64,000 nt of DNA from positions 472,065,655-472,129,654 of the forward strand of contig CM062808.1 of the NCBI GenBank assembly GCA_031772625.1. The letters run 5' to 3'. A program made the translations under genes and the position numbers. Below are positions 25,769 through 36,544 of the stretch, in pieces (the first letter of the stretch is position 1; every line of letters begins with the position of its first letter). This stretch comes from Pinus tabuliformis (taxonomy: Eukaryota > Streptophyta > Pinopsida > Pinales > Pinaceae). The notes under the pieces were generated by a model. The model had not been told where the DNA came from. It did not search any database and saw only the letters and a program-made list of their open reading frames with translations.

Positions 25769-26454
25769 GAATTGTTTTTTTAGTTTTTTTAAATGTTTTT
25801 AATATTAATTTTACTAGGTCTATTTTTTTTTTTACTTTTTTTTTTGTCTTTTTTTATATATTTTTTTGTCTTTTTTTATATATATTTTTATATTTGGTTT
25901 TTTAAGTAATCAACATCTTAATCTTAATTTCAATAGTTTTTTATTTTTTTTTTTTTGTTAATTTTCCATTTTTTTAAATCTAGTTTGTTTTTAATTTTCC
26001 ATTTTTTTTTTAGTTTTTTGTTAATGTTTTTTTAATTTTTCTAATTTTACCCACTTAATTTTATAGTTTTTTTTTTTTTTCTTTTCCCAATTTTTTTTTA
26101 TGGTTTACATATTTGTTTCTTTTCCATTTTTTTTTAAATATGTTTTTTTCACTATTTATTTGTTTATAATTTTTATTTTTATTTTTTAGTTTTTTAATTC
26201 TTATCTTTTATAGGTTAGATTTGTTTTGTTTTTTTTACATTTTTATGATTGATTTTTTTTTTTGATGTTTGATTTTTTTTTTGTTTTTTTATTTTTATTT
26301 TATGTTTTGTTTTTAGTATATATTTTTATTTTAGTTTTGTTATTTTGTTTTACCTTTTTTGTTTTGTGTTTTTTTATTATTTAAAGTTTTTATATTTTTT
26401 TTAAAATTTTAATGATTTTCGGGGTCATGATAAAATATTTAACGCCATTATTTC

Positions 26455-26715
26455 TAAATGTTGAAATTCTACCCTTGAAAAAAAATTGTTATCCCAGCAT
26501 CAACGCTTTTCGTTTTGAGGGTGTTTTTTGCACAAAATTTACCATTGAAAAAAATGTTATTCGAACATCAACACTTCATTTTGAGGGTGTTTTTTGGACA
26601 ATTTTTGCACAAAAAATTGGTTTTCATCGTCATTTTTAAAACATGTTGAAAATTTACCCTAGAAAAAAAAGAGGTGTTATTCCAGCATCAACACTTTTCG
26701 TTTTTAGCACTGTTT
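26455..26715. repeat. Right subterminal repeats of the foldback element, three units
   Basis: The phrase 'gttat[tc]c...catcaac[ag]ctt' followed by 'cgttttgagggtgtttttt' or a variant occurs three times (about 26488, 26550 and 26672). The preceding 'gttgaaa.ttaccct.gaaaaaaa' is also repeated. These units are not found at the left end. Confidence 0.7.
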
Positions 26716-26791
26716 TTGATGTTTTTATGGAGTTTTTTTGCCAGAGTTCCCATTTTGAGTTTATAGTTCCCGTTTCAAAGTTTACATTGTT

Positions 26792-27180
26792 AAATGTTGA
26801 GACACTACCTTCTGGTTAAAAAATTTACTCTAATTATTGATCATGAAGAACTAAAATATTTGTTTAATCAACCTAAATTAAATGTGAGGCAAGCTAGATG
26901 GTTGGCCACACTCAATTAGTTTGATTTCAAGATCAAATACATCAAAGGAAAAGAGAATAGAGTGACTATGCACTCGAAAGGAGAGTGAAAATAAACCATA
27001 TAGCAATCATAAGTTCTTATGAACTGATCATAAAGAAAGGATAAAAAATTCAATGCAGCAAGATGAAAAATATCAGTAGTTAAAGGAAAAATTACTGCAA
27101 TATTCTTTGGGTGATCAGGACAAGGAATATTGCCTCAATAAGGTTGTAGTCTACAGTGAGTTGTTTCTTGCATATTTTCA
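26792..27180 (+). mobile_element. Ty3/gypsy RNase H fossil, right part
   Basis: Translation shows DHEELKYLFNQ, VRQARWLATLN and FDFKIKYIKGKEN, typical of the C-terminal RNase H region of Ty3/gypsy elements. It belongs to the same fossil as the RT sequence left of the foldback transposon. No integrase is visible after it, because an LTR-like sequence starts at 27230. It is broken, with several breaks. Confidence 0.8.
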
Positions 27181-27229
27181 AGGTTGTTGTATCAATTAGG
27201 TTATAGCCTACTATAAGTAGCAGCGTGCA

Positions 27230-29030
27230 TGTAAAACCCCACCCCACATTTACCCACTTAACCTGCTCACTGGGGTAAACATGAGATGAGAGTTACTATG
27301 TGTGACTCGATTTCCAAGATGCACTTATGGAAGATGAGGTCCACCTATCCAGAACTAACTGCAAACACCCAGTGTCACATGATCAAACTGTTATCAACCT
27401 AAGATGACCCAACACTATTTCCTTTTAGTTTCAATCCCTTAAATTTAACACGACTTTCTATTTTTGGTAGTTTTTCGGGTCCTAAACTTCCAAGGTCGTT
27501 TTGAGGGGCTAAACGACATTTTTCAAGGAAAACGGGAAGACCAGAAAAGTGCCATAAATCTATGCCAAAGTTAGAAAACAGGGATGTTGGTAGTCGAAAT
27601 TATTCATTTATAAAAACACTTTGTATACATAGTACCCGTAGGTCATGAATGCATAGTTTGTTCACTGTTTTCAATAGTTCATCAGATATTCATCAAGAAG
27701 GTTTGTTTCCCTCTTGCACTAACTGCAATAAAACACATATTATCACATGCATTCATATAAATCAACAATGAGCCACCAAACCATGAATTATATCGAAATC
27801 AAGAGAATGTCATATAATAAGAAATATACCATGTATGTAACCAACATTTAACCACAATGAAGCCATGACAAATCAGTCATAAAAATGAACATAATAATCA
27901 ACACATATGCTCATTGATCACAATAAGGAAGTATTTCATATTAACACATCCAAGTTCCAACCAAGTCAGGGACTTCCACGTACCAACTAGCCATAGATTG
28001 GGCTGATCCAAATCTCTCTTTCAGCCAATCACCCCTGTGCCATATTCCAAGCATGAGTGTGGGATTATATGAGTTAAATGAAAATATAACCAACCAGGGC
28101 TTCCTGAGGCTAATCCACCTCAACCCTCAGCCACAATGATTTCACCTAAACCAATCCAGAAATCACTAATACCAAAACAAGTTTGGATGCCTCCAACTTT
28201 CTTCACCATACCCAAAGGAATTTTCTTGTCTCCACCCACCCATCAAGATTTCCAGGAGAAAGCCCATATCCACCCTCAACCCTTGGAAATTTTCTTGAGA
28301 CCACCTCACTAGGATCTAAATTCTATTGGTCATCCAAATCTTAAACCAAAACAAGGAACCCACTACAACATGGCTATTTAGGAAATGACAAGGAAAGGTT
28401 GAAACCACTATTAATCTAGGAAAATCCCATGCCAATGACAACAAAACAACCAAATAATCAAATGAAAATGCCATGCATCCAAATATCACCAATGGAATCA
28501 CACATGCAACTTGTTACCTACAGTTTCCACTTGTTGTAGCTACTCTTCCAACCTTCTTCTTTGTTTCCCACAAATATCCTTGCTTGCTTACTTCTCTCCA
28601 AGTCTAAGCGAATGCTAGAATGCTCCAAGGATTCCCTAATTGTGTAAAGAGTGTGGAAGAAGAGAGTTAGAATGATTTCTACCCTCTTTTATTTATTTTC
28701 ATTTTCCTTTTCCTTTTCTTCAATTTCTTTCATTTTCCCTTGCATGCATATTTGTATCTCTTCACCTTCCTTTTCTCCTATTTTCGTTTATTTCCTTAAT
28801 TAATTGTCATGTATTGCCTCTTTTCCTTTTCCAATTTCCATAGTCATTAATAAACCACAAGTGATGCTCACCATAATGTTTTCCCACCATTCATCTTGGA
28901 ATATGTGTCCCATGACATTGGTCTTATTTTATTTACATGGAGAATCAACCCAAGGTTGTTACATTGCATATGTTAGGGGTAGGTGCCTCTAGTAAGTGGG
29001 TCCTTGTTGAATTGAAGAAGACGAAGAAGA
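27230..29030 (+). mobile_element. Putative chromovirus-type LTR or LTR-derived sequence, plus orientation
   Basis: The stretch begins tgtaaaacccc, a usual start for Del/Tekay-type LTRs. It contains a block (27433-27530, with 'agtttttcgggtcctaaactt' context) that is found inverted in the minus-strand LTR at 30166-30776. The right end was not found and is set roughly before the sequence leading to the ABCG exon. No gene was seen inside; short ORFs here have no domain. Confidence 0.4.
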
Positions 29031-29421
29031 AGAATTTGTGGTTTTCTCTCATATGGATTTCCACATAAAATCTTGTGTCTCTGTGTGTTATGTGATGGCT
29101 TCTTGATGTATTGTTGTGATAAAGGATTCTTTATGCATTTTTCCTCTTATTGTTGTGTTGTAAATAGATATGATACATTGTAACAATTTTGATAATGACA
29201 AAACTAAAATTTTGATTGAAGTCTAAACAAAAATGAAAATAACCATACGAATAACAAAATTTGATTAATACAAAATTACAATTTATCATTGAATGAACTC
29301 GATTTATTCATTGTTATAAATAGAACTTATGGAAAATCAATATTCTATTTTGAAAAGAAATGTTATAGGGATATAAAATCTCACAATTCATTTACTGGTG
29401 ATATTGTTGTTTGATGTACAG

Positions 29422-29542
29422 GGTGGGCATAGAGTTACCAACTGTGGAAGTAAGATACAAAGATTTGAATGTGGATGCTCAATCTCAAGTTGGTAGAAGA
29501 GCTCTTACAACACTTTGGAATGTTACCATAGATATTTTGGAT
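29422..29542 (+). pseudogene. Single exon of a PDR-type ABCG transporter
   Basis: The exon is preceded by an acceptor (tgtacag, AG at 29420-29421) and followed by a donor (gtgagt at 29543). It encodes VGIELPTVEVRYKDLNVDAQ and continues through GRRALTTLWNVTIDILD. This is the conserved block just before the first nucleotide-binding domain of full-size pleiotropic drug resistance (ABCG/PDR) transporters, where plant genes of this family have a small exon of this size beginning in the split codon of the R in RVGIELP. PDR transporters are plasma-membrane ATP-driven exporters. The exon itself is open and its splice sites look normal. No other exon (Walker A, signature, transmembrane) was recognised, and an old LTR begins only 70 bp downstream. 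It may be a lone fragment or one exon of a gene with very long retroelement-filled introns; the fragment reading is preferred but not proven. Confidence 0.75.
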
Positions 29543-29611
29543 GTGAGTGGACTGATTTGTTCATTTTCTTTGCATATACTAAAATTAGTAGATGTTATTT
29601 TCCTAGGCATG

Positions 29612-30165
29612 TGTTACATACCATTTTGTCACACCTGCTCAATAAGCCTGAAAACTAGATCAATCAACATCCTTGAACACTTTTTCATAATCCCTTTGCA
29701 AAGCCCTAAGCATTACTCCTCCAAAAAGTCGGAGTTTCTAAATCTATCTTCTCAAAAACCATTTTTTTTATCCCCAACGCACTCTGCATGCTTGTCCATC
29801 AACGTTGGATGCAAGTTGCATAACTGAGAATCTATGTTGATCAATGTAGGTTGCTCCATTCTACATGTGTGTTGATTCTAGAATTTCGGGAAAATTAAAA
29901 AATATTTTTGAATCTTCTCCTTCGAGAAGCTTCTAAGGTTGTTTTAACCATTTACCATGGATAGAGATCTTGAATTCCTATCTGATCCCACTCTAGTGAT
30001 ATTATCTCTTATCCCTTGAGCTTATTCTCCCTCATAAATGGATCTCAAGCCTAGATTGGTAAATCCTAAACTGCCATGTTTACCCTATAAATTTACTGTC
30101 TCCCATGGAGTCTAGGTTGGCTTTTGGAGATCACTAGGTAGGATTTTGGAGATTTCTAAAGCCCT
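29612..30165 (+). mobile_element. Truncated LTR related to the 8.4-16 kb gypsy family
   Basis: It starts tgttacata and is colinear with 8376-8960 and 15011-15600 through shared blocks such as 'gttctaga', 'ttgaatc', 'aagcttc', 'gtggatctcaa' type context and 'ggttggcttt'. It is more diverged than those two are from each other. It stops at 30166, where a minus-strand LTR starts. It lies in the sequence directly downstream of the ABCG exon. Confidence 0.65.
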
Positions 30166-30776
30166 TGATCTGGATTTAAACAGGAACGCAACAAATTACA
30201 AATATAACCATAAATACACAGATGCAGTAAAAATAACACTTCCTTTGATTAATATCAAATAATGAAATATGCTTACAAACGGTATGGAAATGAGACTAGG
30301 TCGATGATGGTAGCTTATCTCTGAGAATAGATGTGGTGGCTACATGCCTCTGAACTGCATTACAATGAGGCTCAAGGGCCTTTTTATTATTGAAAAATAA
30401 GAGCAAACTGTAAACAACCAAAACCCTAACCCGAGGAGATATAACACCAAGAGTTTATGGTCCCTGTTGGGGTTAGTTGGGTAGCCAACTTCCCAGGGTC
30501 GTGACTTGGTCATATTATCTTCGTTTGATGTGCATGATACCTCGTTGGAAAGATCTATCCAAGGATTACGAAAAAAACAACCTATAAAAAGTTGTTGGCG
30601 ATAGATTGCCAAAAAAACGTCGTTTAGGGCCTAAAAACGGATCCGAAAGTTTAGGACCCGAAAAACTGCTAAAAATAGTAAAATGTGTTACAATTAAGGA
30701 AACTGAAAAACTGAAAGAAACAATGGTGGTGGTCCAAGTGAAATTGGCTGGTGGCCACCAATATCCACCTGTATCA
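30166..30776 (-). mobile_element. Chromovirus-type LTR, minus orientation
   Basis: On the minus strand it starts TGATACAGG immediately after a polypurine tract (taaggggggaggaa, plus 30777-30790) and ends ...GATCA at 30166. Near the end, 'cttatttttcaataataaaaaggcc' type sequence on the minus strand looks like an R/U5 region. The fossil coding parts to its right (30800-32620) are also on the minus strand, so this is their 3' LTR. The length is about 611 bp; the left border is inferred. Confidence 0.6.
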
Positions 30777-30799
30777 TTCCTCCCCCCTTAGTAAGAAAT

Positions 30800-31280
30800 G
30801 GTCCCCATTGTGTTGAGTGCCTCCATGAGATGGGGAAACTTTTGCTGAACTTGGTCCCTGGTGAGTTGTTCTACATTCTCTAATGTGTCCAGTAATGGTG
30901 GGAAGCATGGTCGAGGGTAGTCCACATTGAACACTCAGTGCAAGCCAAGGAATGGGGGAATGTTGTGCTCCAAAGCATTGTTTCCAACATCTTTGTTAAT
31001 GGTGTAAGGACCATATCGAAGTGGTTTGAGCTTTCGATGGGCTTTGGTAAGGCATTATTTTTGCAAATGCAACCAAACTTTTTCACCCACTTGAAAATTA
31101 TGTGACACCTGATGTTGATCATGTCGTTGCTTGTACTTGGAATTTTCCAGAATGGAGCAGCGATATATCAGCCCGTTGAGTAGAGGTGCTCCAGGAGTCA
31201 TATCGAACTAATGCTTGACTTGAGAGTGTAATGGTACCCCTGTCGGTGAGGAGAAGATGTCCATGTATCCTCTCAAGATC
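30800..31280 (-). mobile_element. Chromovirus integrase C-terminal region, fossil
   Basis: Minus-strand translation shows HNFQVGEKVWLHLQK and LKPLRYGPYTI, hallmarks of the integrase C-terminal region of Del/Tekay-type Ty3/gypsy elements. It lies between the 3' LTR and the copia-type solo LTR. The fossil is broken and much of the pol region expected in a full element is absent. Confidence 0.8.
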
Positions 31281-31852
31281 ATATCTATTGGGTGTGGAGC
31301 CTGATTATCTTCTATATTCAAAGGTATCGCCACATAGGACCCCAGTTCGAAATGGGGGCGGCAATGCCGCCCGTAAAATATTCGCTGCAGGGGGGGTCCA
31401 GGGGGGGGCGGCTGCCCCCGAAGCTAAAAACAGCTGTAAAATTGCCTTAGTATAGTAATTTCTAGTCAATCTGGGCCGTTCATTAGGCGGATGATCTGAC
31501 GGTAGAACTTATGTTTAGTTTAGTGTTTTTTGCCCTAGAAGGCAACCCCTCTCTTTGTATGAGGGTATTGTATTTAAGGTTGTGAGATAGATGTGTATTC
31601 TGTGAGCGAGAAACAGAGAGGTGAGACTGTGAGAGAAGACAGAGGATATTACAGCGGATTTTCTGTAGGTTGTGTCTCTTCATTTTGCTGGATAATAAAA
31701 AGGAAGGACTGGCTGTTCGGGGTGGACGTAGCCCAAACTGGGTGAACCACGTATATCTGTGTCTCTCTTGTTTTGTGCGTTTTCTGTGTTTATATTTCTA
31801 CAATATTTTATGTGTTCCATTGCTCCGTAATATATAATTTTCTAACAATATC
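31281..31852 (+). mobile_element. Copia-type solo LTR with target-site duplication
   Basis: The LTR (31286-31847, 562 bp) starts tattgggtgtgg and ends ctaaca. It is flanked by atatc at 31281-31285 and again at 31848-31852. Inside are a GC-rich hairpin-like stretch (31350-31430) and the phrase 'aaactgggtgaaccacgtata', common near the 3' part of plant copia LTRs. No internal sequence remains, so the two LTRs of the original insertion recombined. It sits inside the chromovirus fossil and is therefore younger than it. Confidence 0.85.
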
Positions 31853-32620
31853 CACCTTCTTTTGCTGCGTGGAGGAACCCTTCCCGGGGGCCATGGATGT
31901 GGCTACAATCTTCCCCTTACTTTGAGAGCAAATGAGAAAGAAAATAAATTTCCTAGTTTGGGAGATGATCTTACTGCCTTTCTTAGCAGAGATCAAAGAA
32001 ATAGTGGTAGGTGGGGCTACCTTCGGTATCTTGTATAATGTATTACACAAAGAAATAATAACAGCGCGAGGCCTTGACTCATACACAACATGTCGCTTCC
32101 ACAAGTATGGTTGGCCTAATAATACATCACAAACATCAAGAGGTGTAACATCACACAATACCTCATCTGTGAAGGGCTTGATGTTGTAGGGAAGGCGACA
32201 TTGTTGGCGGACTTGGAGATCTCATCCTTGGTGAAGCCACCCGATGTTGTACGGTTGCGGGTGTGGTATGGTCGGTAGTCCCAGCCGCTTCATGACCTCT
32301 GCTGAAATGAGGTTCTTTTGGCTCCCACTGTCAACAATGAATTGCAGCAGCGATCCATTCACCCACATCTATGAGTGGAAAATACGCTCCTCCTCCTCTG
32401 GATCTTTGGGCTCATTCTTCTAGATCTTGGCGGTGGAAGAAGTGGTGCTAGGCTCCGCATCAATGATCTGCTTCCATTTGTAATTCCTCTTGTCGAGTTC
32501 TGACTCAGGGTCGGAACATGCATCTGATTCTGAAGCCTTCAACTCGGGCACCAACGACTTCTTAGTTCGACACTCACTTGTGTTGTGAGTGGGGCTCTTA
32601 TGGAACTCACACCATAAATT
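31853..32620 (-). mobile_element. Chromovirus gag/protease region, fossil
   Basis: Minus-strand translation shows the protease site FIVDSGSQKNLIS (about 32310-32350), the downstream DVLLGQPYLWKRHVVYES (about 32080-32140) and a gag knuckle-like WCEFHKSPTHNTSEC (about 32570-32620). These are typical of Del/Tekay-type Ty3/gypsy elements. It is broken, with several breaks, and its 5' LTR was not found. Confidence 0.8.
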
Positions 32621-34199
32621 AGGTATGTGTAATACCTAGTCATGACCATAAATTTTCAAAATACTTTGAGCATCAGGTAATAGGTCATGTCTTTCATGAT
32701 CCCATAGAGTCCCAATCAATTTCTAGTGCCTCCCTATTTTTCATGATTCCATAGCTCTCTGTCATGGAGATCAAGCTGACAATTAATTTCTAGTGCCCTT
32801 AGAAGATCTAGTTCTTACTCTTCTTAAAGACAGTGAAGGAGCCAAGGTATTGGATCAAATTTTTTATTAGCTATATTGGATATCTTACATTGCGTAAAGT
32901 CAAGCATTTGGTGTTAGAATGGGATTATATATACAGAAATAAGCTTACCGAGTAAGCATATTTTAATAATTCATATTTTCAGTGTGCAGCAGTGATTTCA
33001 GTTGTTAGTTTGCAGTACAGAGTTCAGTTTGTAGTTTCAGTTTAGATTTCAGTACACAAATTAGATTTCTGTTTAAAGTTTAGAATAAATGACTAAGGTA
33101 TTCAGTCACAGATGTTTTTTATGATAGAGCAAGTTGCAGATTCGGGATCAGGCTACTAGTCTACGGTGTTCTTGGCACCTCCAGGGAGACCACCATCCCC
33201 AGTTGGAGCCTATGTTAGGGTCCTATAATTTTATAGGGTTGTTTAGCTGATGATTATTATATTTCAGATGTTGTAAATAATACCATGTTGTAAATTATTT
33301 CCAAAAAAGGTCAGAACCTTGAGAAAATAAAAAAATATTCTTGCAAGTCGAAATGCAGCATTAGATAATAATTAAGTGTGTTTAGATTAAATTAATCACG
33401 TCATTTAAATGTGATTAAATAAATTTTAATAAGGCCTTGCTACCAGAGCTTTGATTTTATTGTAAAATTGATCATGACAAAAGGATATTTGTCGCCTATG
33501 GTTAAAAGAGCAGCATTTATCTGCTGAGGGATCCTCCTACCTTTCAGATCGATGACGCACATTCATTTTTGACCCCCCTCTCCATCCTAGATTTACCACC
33601 GTGGGGGGGAGGGGTTCGAAAAGGCGGTATTCCCCACCAAGTCCCACAACCACATGGCCCACTCTCTACCTTTCGCACCACCGTAGCATAAACCACTAAC
33701 CGCTCCCTACCCCCTTCGAAACCTCTTCCCCCTCACTTCGTGACTATTGTCCCTACCTAATCACCTTCTCACCAAGTATGTACCTCCATATTATCCCTCA
33801 CCTCCATGTCACCTCTCGCCTCCACGTCATATGTTTGTTTCATGTACAAGTAAACTATGTCTGTTCCCTTTACAAAACAGTATTTTTAAACATGGTTTAC
33901 AAACAACTGAGAATTTATTTTCAAATACTAAAATAGGTTTTTGTTTCTAACATCCTCTTTTACAAAAATCTCTCTCATTTTTCTAACATATTTTATGGTT
34001 TGAGATATTCACTCTCATCATTTTAGCCTATTTTTTTCCAACTATGCTTTGTCTTGTTTTAGCCACCTTTTTTCAGAGCATATTGTGGATAATCAGAACT
34101 TTGGTAACCTGAAGGAGGTTTTTGTTCCTAATATTCTAAGATACAAAAACCTCTCTCAGTTTTCAAAAAGATAGCTCGGATTGATATCTTCAAAGTTAT
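32621..34199. other. Unassigned sequence between fossils, with a local duplication
   Basis: No gene was recognised. 33540-33760 is C-rich and reads like LTR sequence. 33930-34190 contains two diverged copies of a phrase running 'aggtttttgtt.ctaa' to 'aaaaa.ctctctca.ttttc'. The stretch from about 33900 is interrupted by the Athila-like insertion and resumes at 46713. Confidence 0.4.
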
Positions 34200-34610
34200 G
34201 TCTCTGTTTGGTCAATTTAGTGTGTTCTAAATTGCTATTTAAAATGTCAATCCGGGGTTCGTAAACTGACGAAGTGAAGTGTACTATATGTACTAGATAA
34301 CCATTTCCTTAGTCTTTTGTCGTTTTTGAGTTTTTTAGTTTGTTTGTGGATTTATCTTTCCCTAATGTGTGATGGTGAAAATGAAAGTTAAGTATGGATG
34401 GTGATGGTGATTTCTATAGTGATTTTCCAAAACTTAAAAGTGCTCGAAAAAAGAAAGCTTTAAAACAACTGTAATGAAATCAATTCTTAAGAGGAAGTCA
34501 ATGTATTAAACAGTGAACTAATGACAATGGCCCAGTATCCTTGCTGCTGAAAAAAGAAAGTAAAAACTGAACTTAAAGCATCTCAAACTAAAAGCAAAGC
34601 AACTAGTTCA

Positions 34611-34975
34611 CACTACTTCAACTCTTCAGATCCTTTACCCTTCAGCTCAATCTACCTTGTGGGAAGCAATCATGAACAAGTCAAGCAATATGATATCTAG
34701 ATGGCAAGAAATTAAATTGCAGAAAGGAAACTAATCACACTACTTCAACTCTTCTGATCCTTTACCCTTCAGCTCAATCTACCTTATGGGAAGCAATCAT
34801 GAACGAGTCAAGCAATATGATATCTAGATGGCAAGAAATTAAATTGCAGAAATGAAACTAATCACACTACTTCAACTCTTCTGATCCTTTACCCTTCAGC
34901 TCAATCTACCTTGTGGGAAGCAATCATGAAAAAGTAAAGAAATATGATATCTAAATCACACTACAATAAGTAATA
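34611..34975. repeat. 127-bp tandem repeat in the 3' LTR
   Basis: The phrase cactacttcaactcttc starts at 34611, 34738 and 34865, giving a 127-bp period with two full units and a partial third. The 5' LTR has one copy only. The two LTRs were identical at insertion, so the copy number changed afterwards. Confidence 0.9.
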
Positions 34976-35948
34976 TTCTGATTTCTTACTAATAGAGTCA
35001 CTTGACTATAGAAAGAAACCATAAACTGATGAGTAGTATGATGTCCAAATAAAAGAAAAATAAATAAGCAAATCACAACTTGAAAAAGAACATTGCTGGA
35101 ATTAAACTTCAGAAAATGAAAGTTAGCAGGAAGGACAAGATGATCTCATATGTCAATAGTTATCAAAAAGATGAAAATTTTCTCGGGCTGCTTAAGAAAA
35201 CTTGCAGAAAAGTATTGATCAGCTGACAACTATAAAAACGGAAGTGAGCTGTAAACAGTAGTGAATTTAAAAACATCTAAATAGCATGTTATATACAAGC
35301 TAATGATTATGAAGACGAAAACATAATGAAATCAAATGACAACTATACAGGGCTTTAGTGCACAGGGGCCCTCTGCCACCTCAGCCAGTCAACAAACAGT
35401 CACAAGAACGAGCTCAGCAAAGTAGTCTTCTCATGTATTAAAGCAGCAGCAACATATATAAAACAAAGTACAGTGGGGTGCTAATAGAAACAGTTCCAAA
35501 AATTACATCGCAAAAGCTTCTACACAGCGTTCATCAACGCATTATTTATAATGAAAAAGTACTGAAACTAACTAACTGAATCCTATGCTATTAACTGTGT
35601 TGCCAAGGACACGTAGATCTCCTCAGCCGAGATCTAGCGTAACTGTCATCACGTCTATTAAATCTTCGGAGTGGTAGCTGTTGGATTCAGGTTACGGGGA
35701 TGATCTCCAGTTGTGCCGGTGTCTTCGTGGGCTGAGGACTGTGCCACGTAAACGTTCACGTGCTCAAAACAGAGACGTGCCACCGCTAAATTCCTTGGTT
35801 GGCTTTGCCTTTGACCTTTGTTGACCGTGACCTTCTATGGATGATTTGGCTGATTTGAAGGGACACGTTCCATGTACCCGTCACCTGTAGCTTGCCCATG
35901 TGGCTCATTTCTTCATAGGACATCTGTAGCATAGCTTTTAACAAAATA

Positions 35949-36032
35949 GCTGCGGAATCCTGTGCTGGCTGCGGAAACCTGTGCTGGCTGCGGAAACCTG
36001 TGCTGGCTGCGGAAATTGACAAGTTTCCGCAG
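35949..36032. repeat. 19-bp repeat array in U3
   Basis: gctgcggaa starts at 35949, 35968, 35987 and 36006 (exact 19-bp period), and an inverted copy (tttccgcagc) follows at about 36023. The 5' LTR has the same array at about 46455-46535, with C-to-T type changes. The same repeat occurs inside the element at 38575-38625. Confidence 0.9.
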
Positions 36033-36201
36033 CTGCCTGATCAAAAATCTAAACCAAACAACAGTCATAAGCATGGTCAGAAAACCATGTAAAAATCTCT
36101 TTTTAGACTATAATGCAATGATTTATCAGCTTGGTGGATGAAGTAAGTGGAAGAAGAAGGTTGAGAGGGTGTATAGGAAGGTGCAGGTTTGAGGCTCAAC
36201 A

Positions 36202-36214
36202 TACCCCCACTATG
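36202..36214 (-). other. Polypurine tract of the Athila-like element
   Basis: The plus strand reads tacccccactatg directly after the LTR end at 36201, giving cagtgggggta-type purines on the minus strand just upstream of the 3' LTR. Confidence 0.65.
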
Positions 36215-36544
36215 AAGGTGTTGCATGTCCTCATGTAACCAAAATTTAGTTATTTCCCTCTAATTCATATGTTCTGAGGCTTCTGCAAGGACATCTAACC
36301 CTCTTTTCTTCTTCTTTGATGCTAACATCATCCTTGGTTTCTTGACTAGACATTTGAACTTGAGATTAATCAATGCTCTGCTTAACTTTTTGCACTTTTT
36401 CTTCAGCCTCCTGTTTTTCTTTTTCCACAGTCCTAAATGGAGCATAGTGTTATCATGGACAATCTTGTCTACCTTACTCTGCTCTTTGAGTGCTTCATTT
36501 TCCTATTTGATATGCCTATTTAGGACTTCTAATTCAAATACTTC

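Larger units (their letters stand above)
24192..26791. mobile_element. Foldback DNA transposon, 2.6 kb, non-autonomous
   Basis: The ends are inverted copies of each other. The left begins aacaatgtaaac (24192) and the right ends gtttacattgtt (26791); the match extends about 26 bp with one mismatch. The terminal inverted repeats are flanked by the 4-bp direct repeat aaat and sit inside a gypsy RNase H sequence, which fixes both borders. Between the ends lie long AT-rich arms that are largely inverted complements of each other (about 24600-25320 against about 25460-26210, with some internal reordering) around a GC-rich loop at 25325-25470. No transposase was seen, so it must have been moved in trans. 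The superfamily is not clear: a 4-bp duplication is unusual for hAT (8 bp), Mutator (about 9 bp) or Harbinger (3 bp). It is younger than the retroelement it interrupts. Confidence 0.8.
34205..36201 (-). repeat. 3' LTR of the Athila-like element (1997 bp)
   Basis: It matches 44967-46707 throughout, except for about 254 extra bases formed by a 127-bp tandem repeat (34611-34975). On the minus strand U3 comes first (from 36201). A TATA-like ttttatatatg lies near 35453-35465. A 19-bp repeat with gctgcggaa lies at 35949-36020. Confidence 0.93.

Noticed and set aside
24600-26400. Reading the AT-rich block as a satellite or matrix-attachment region
   Set aside because: The inverted termini, flanking aaat duplication and inverted arms are better explained by a transposon.
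29543-29827. Extension of the ABCG exon into a 138-codon ORF
   Set aside because: Similarity to PDR proteins stops exactly at a gtgagt donor, and the rest reads into an old LTR.
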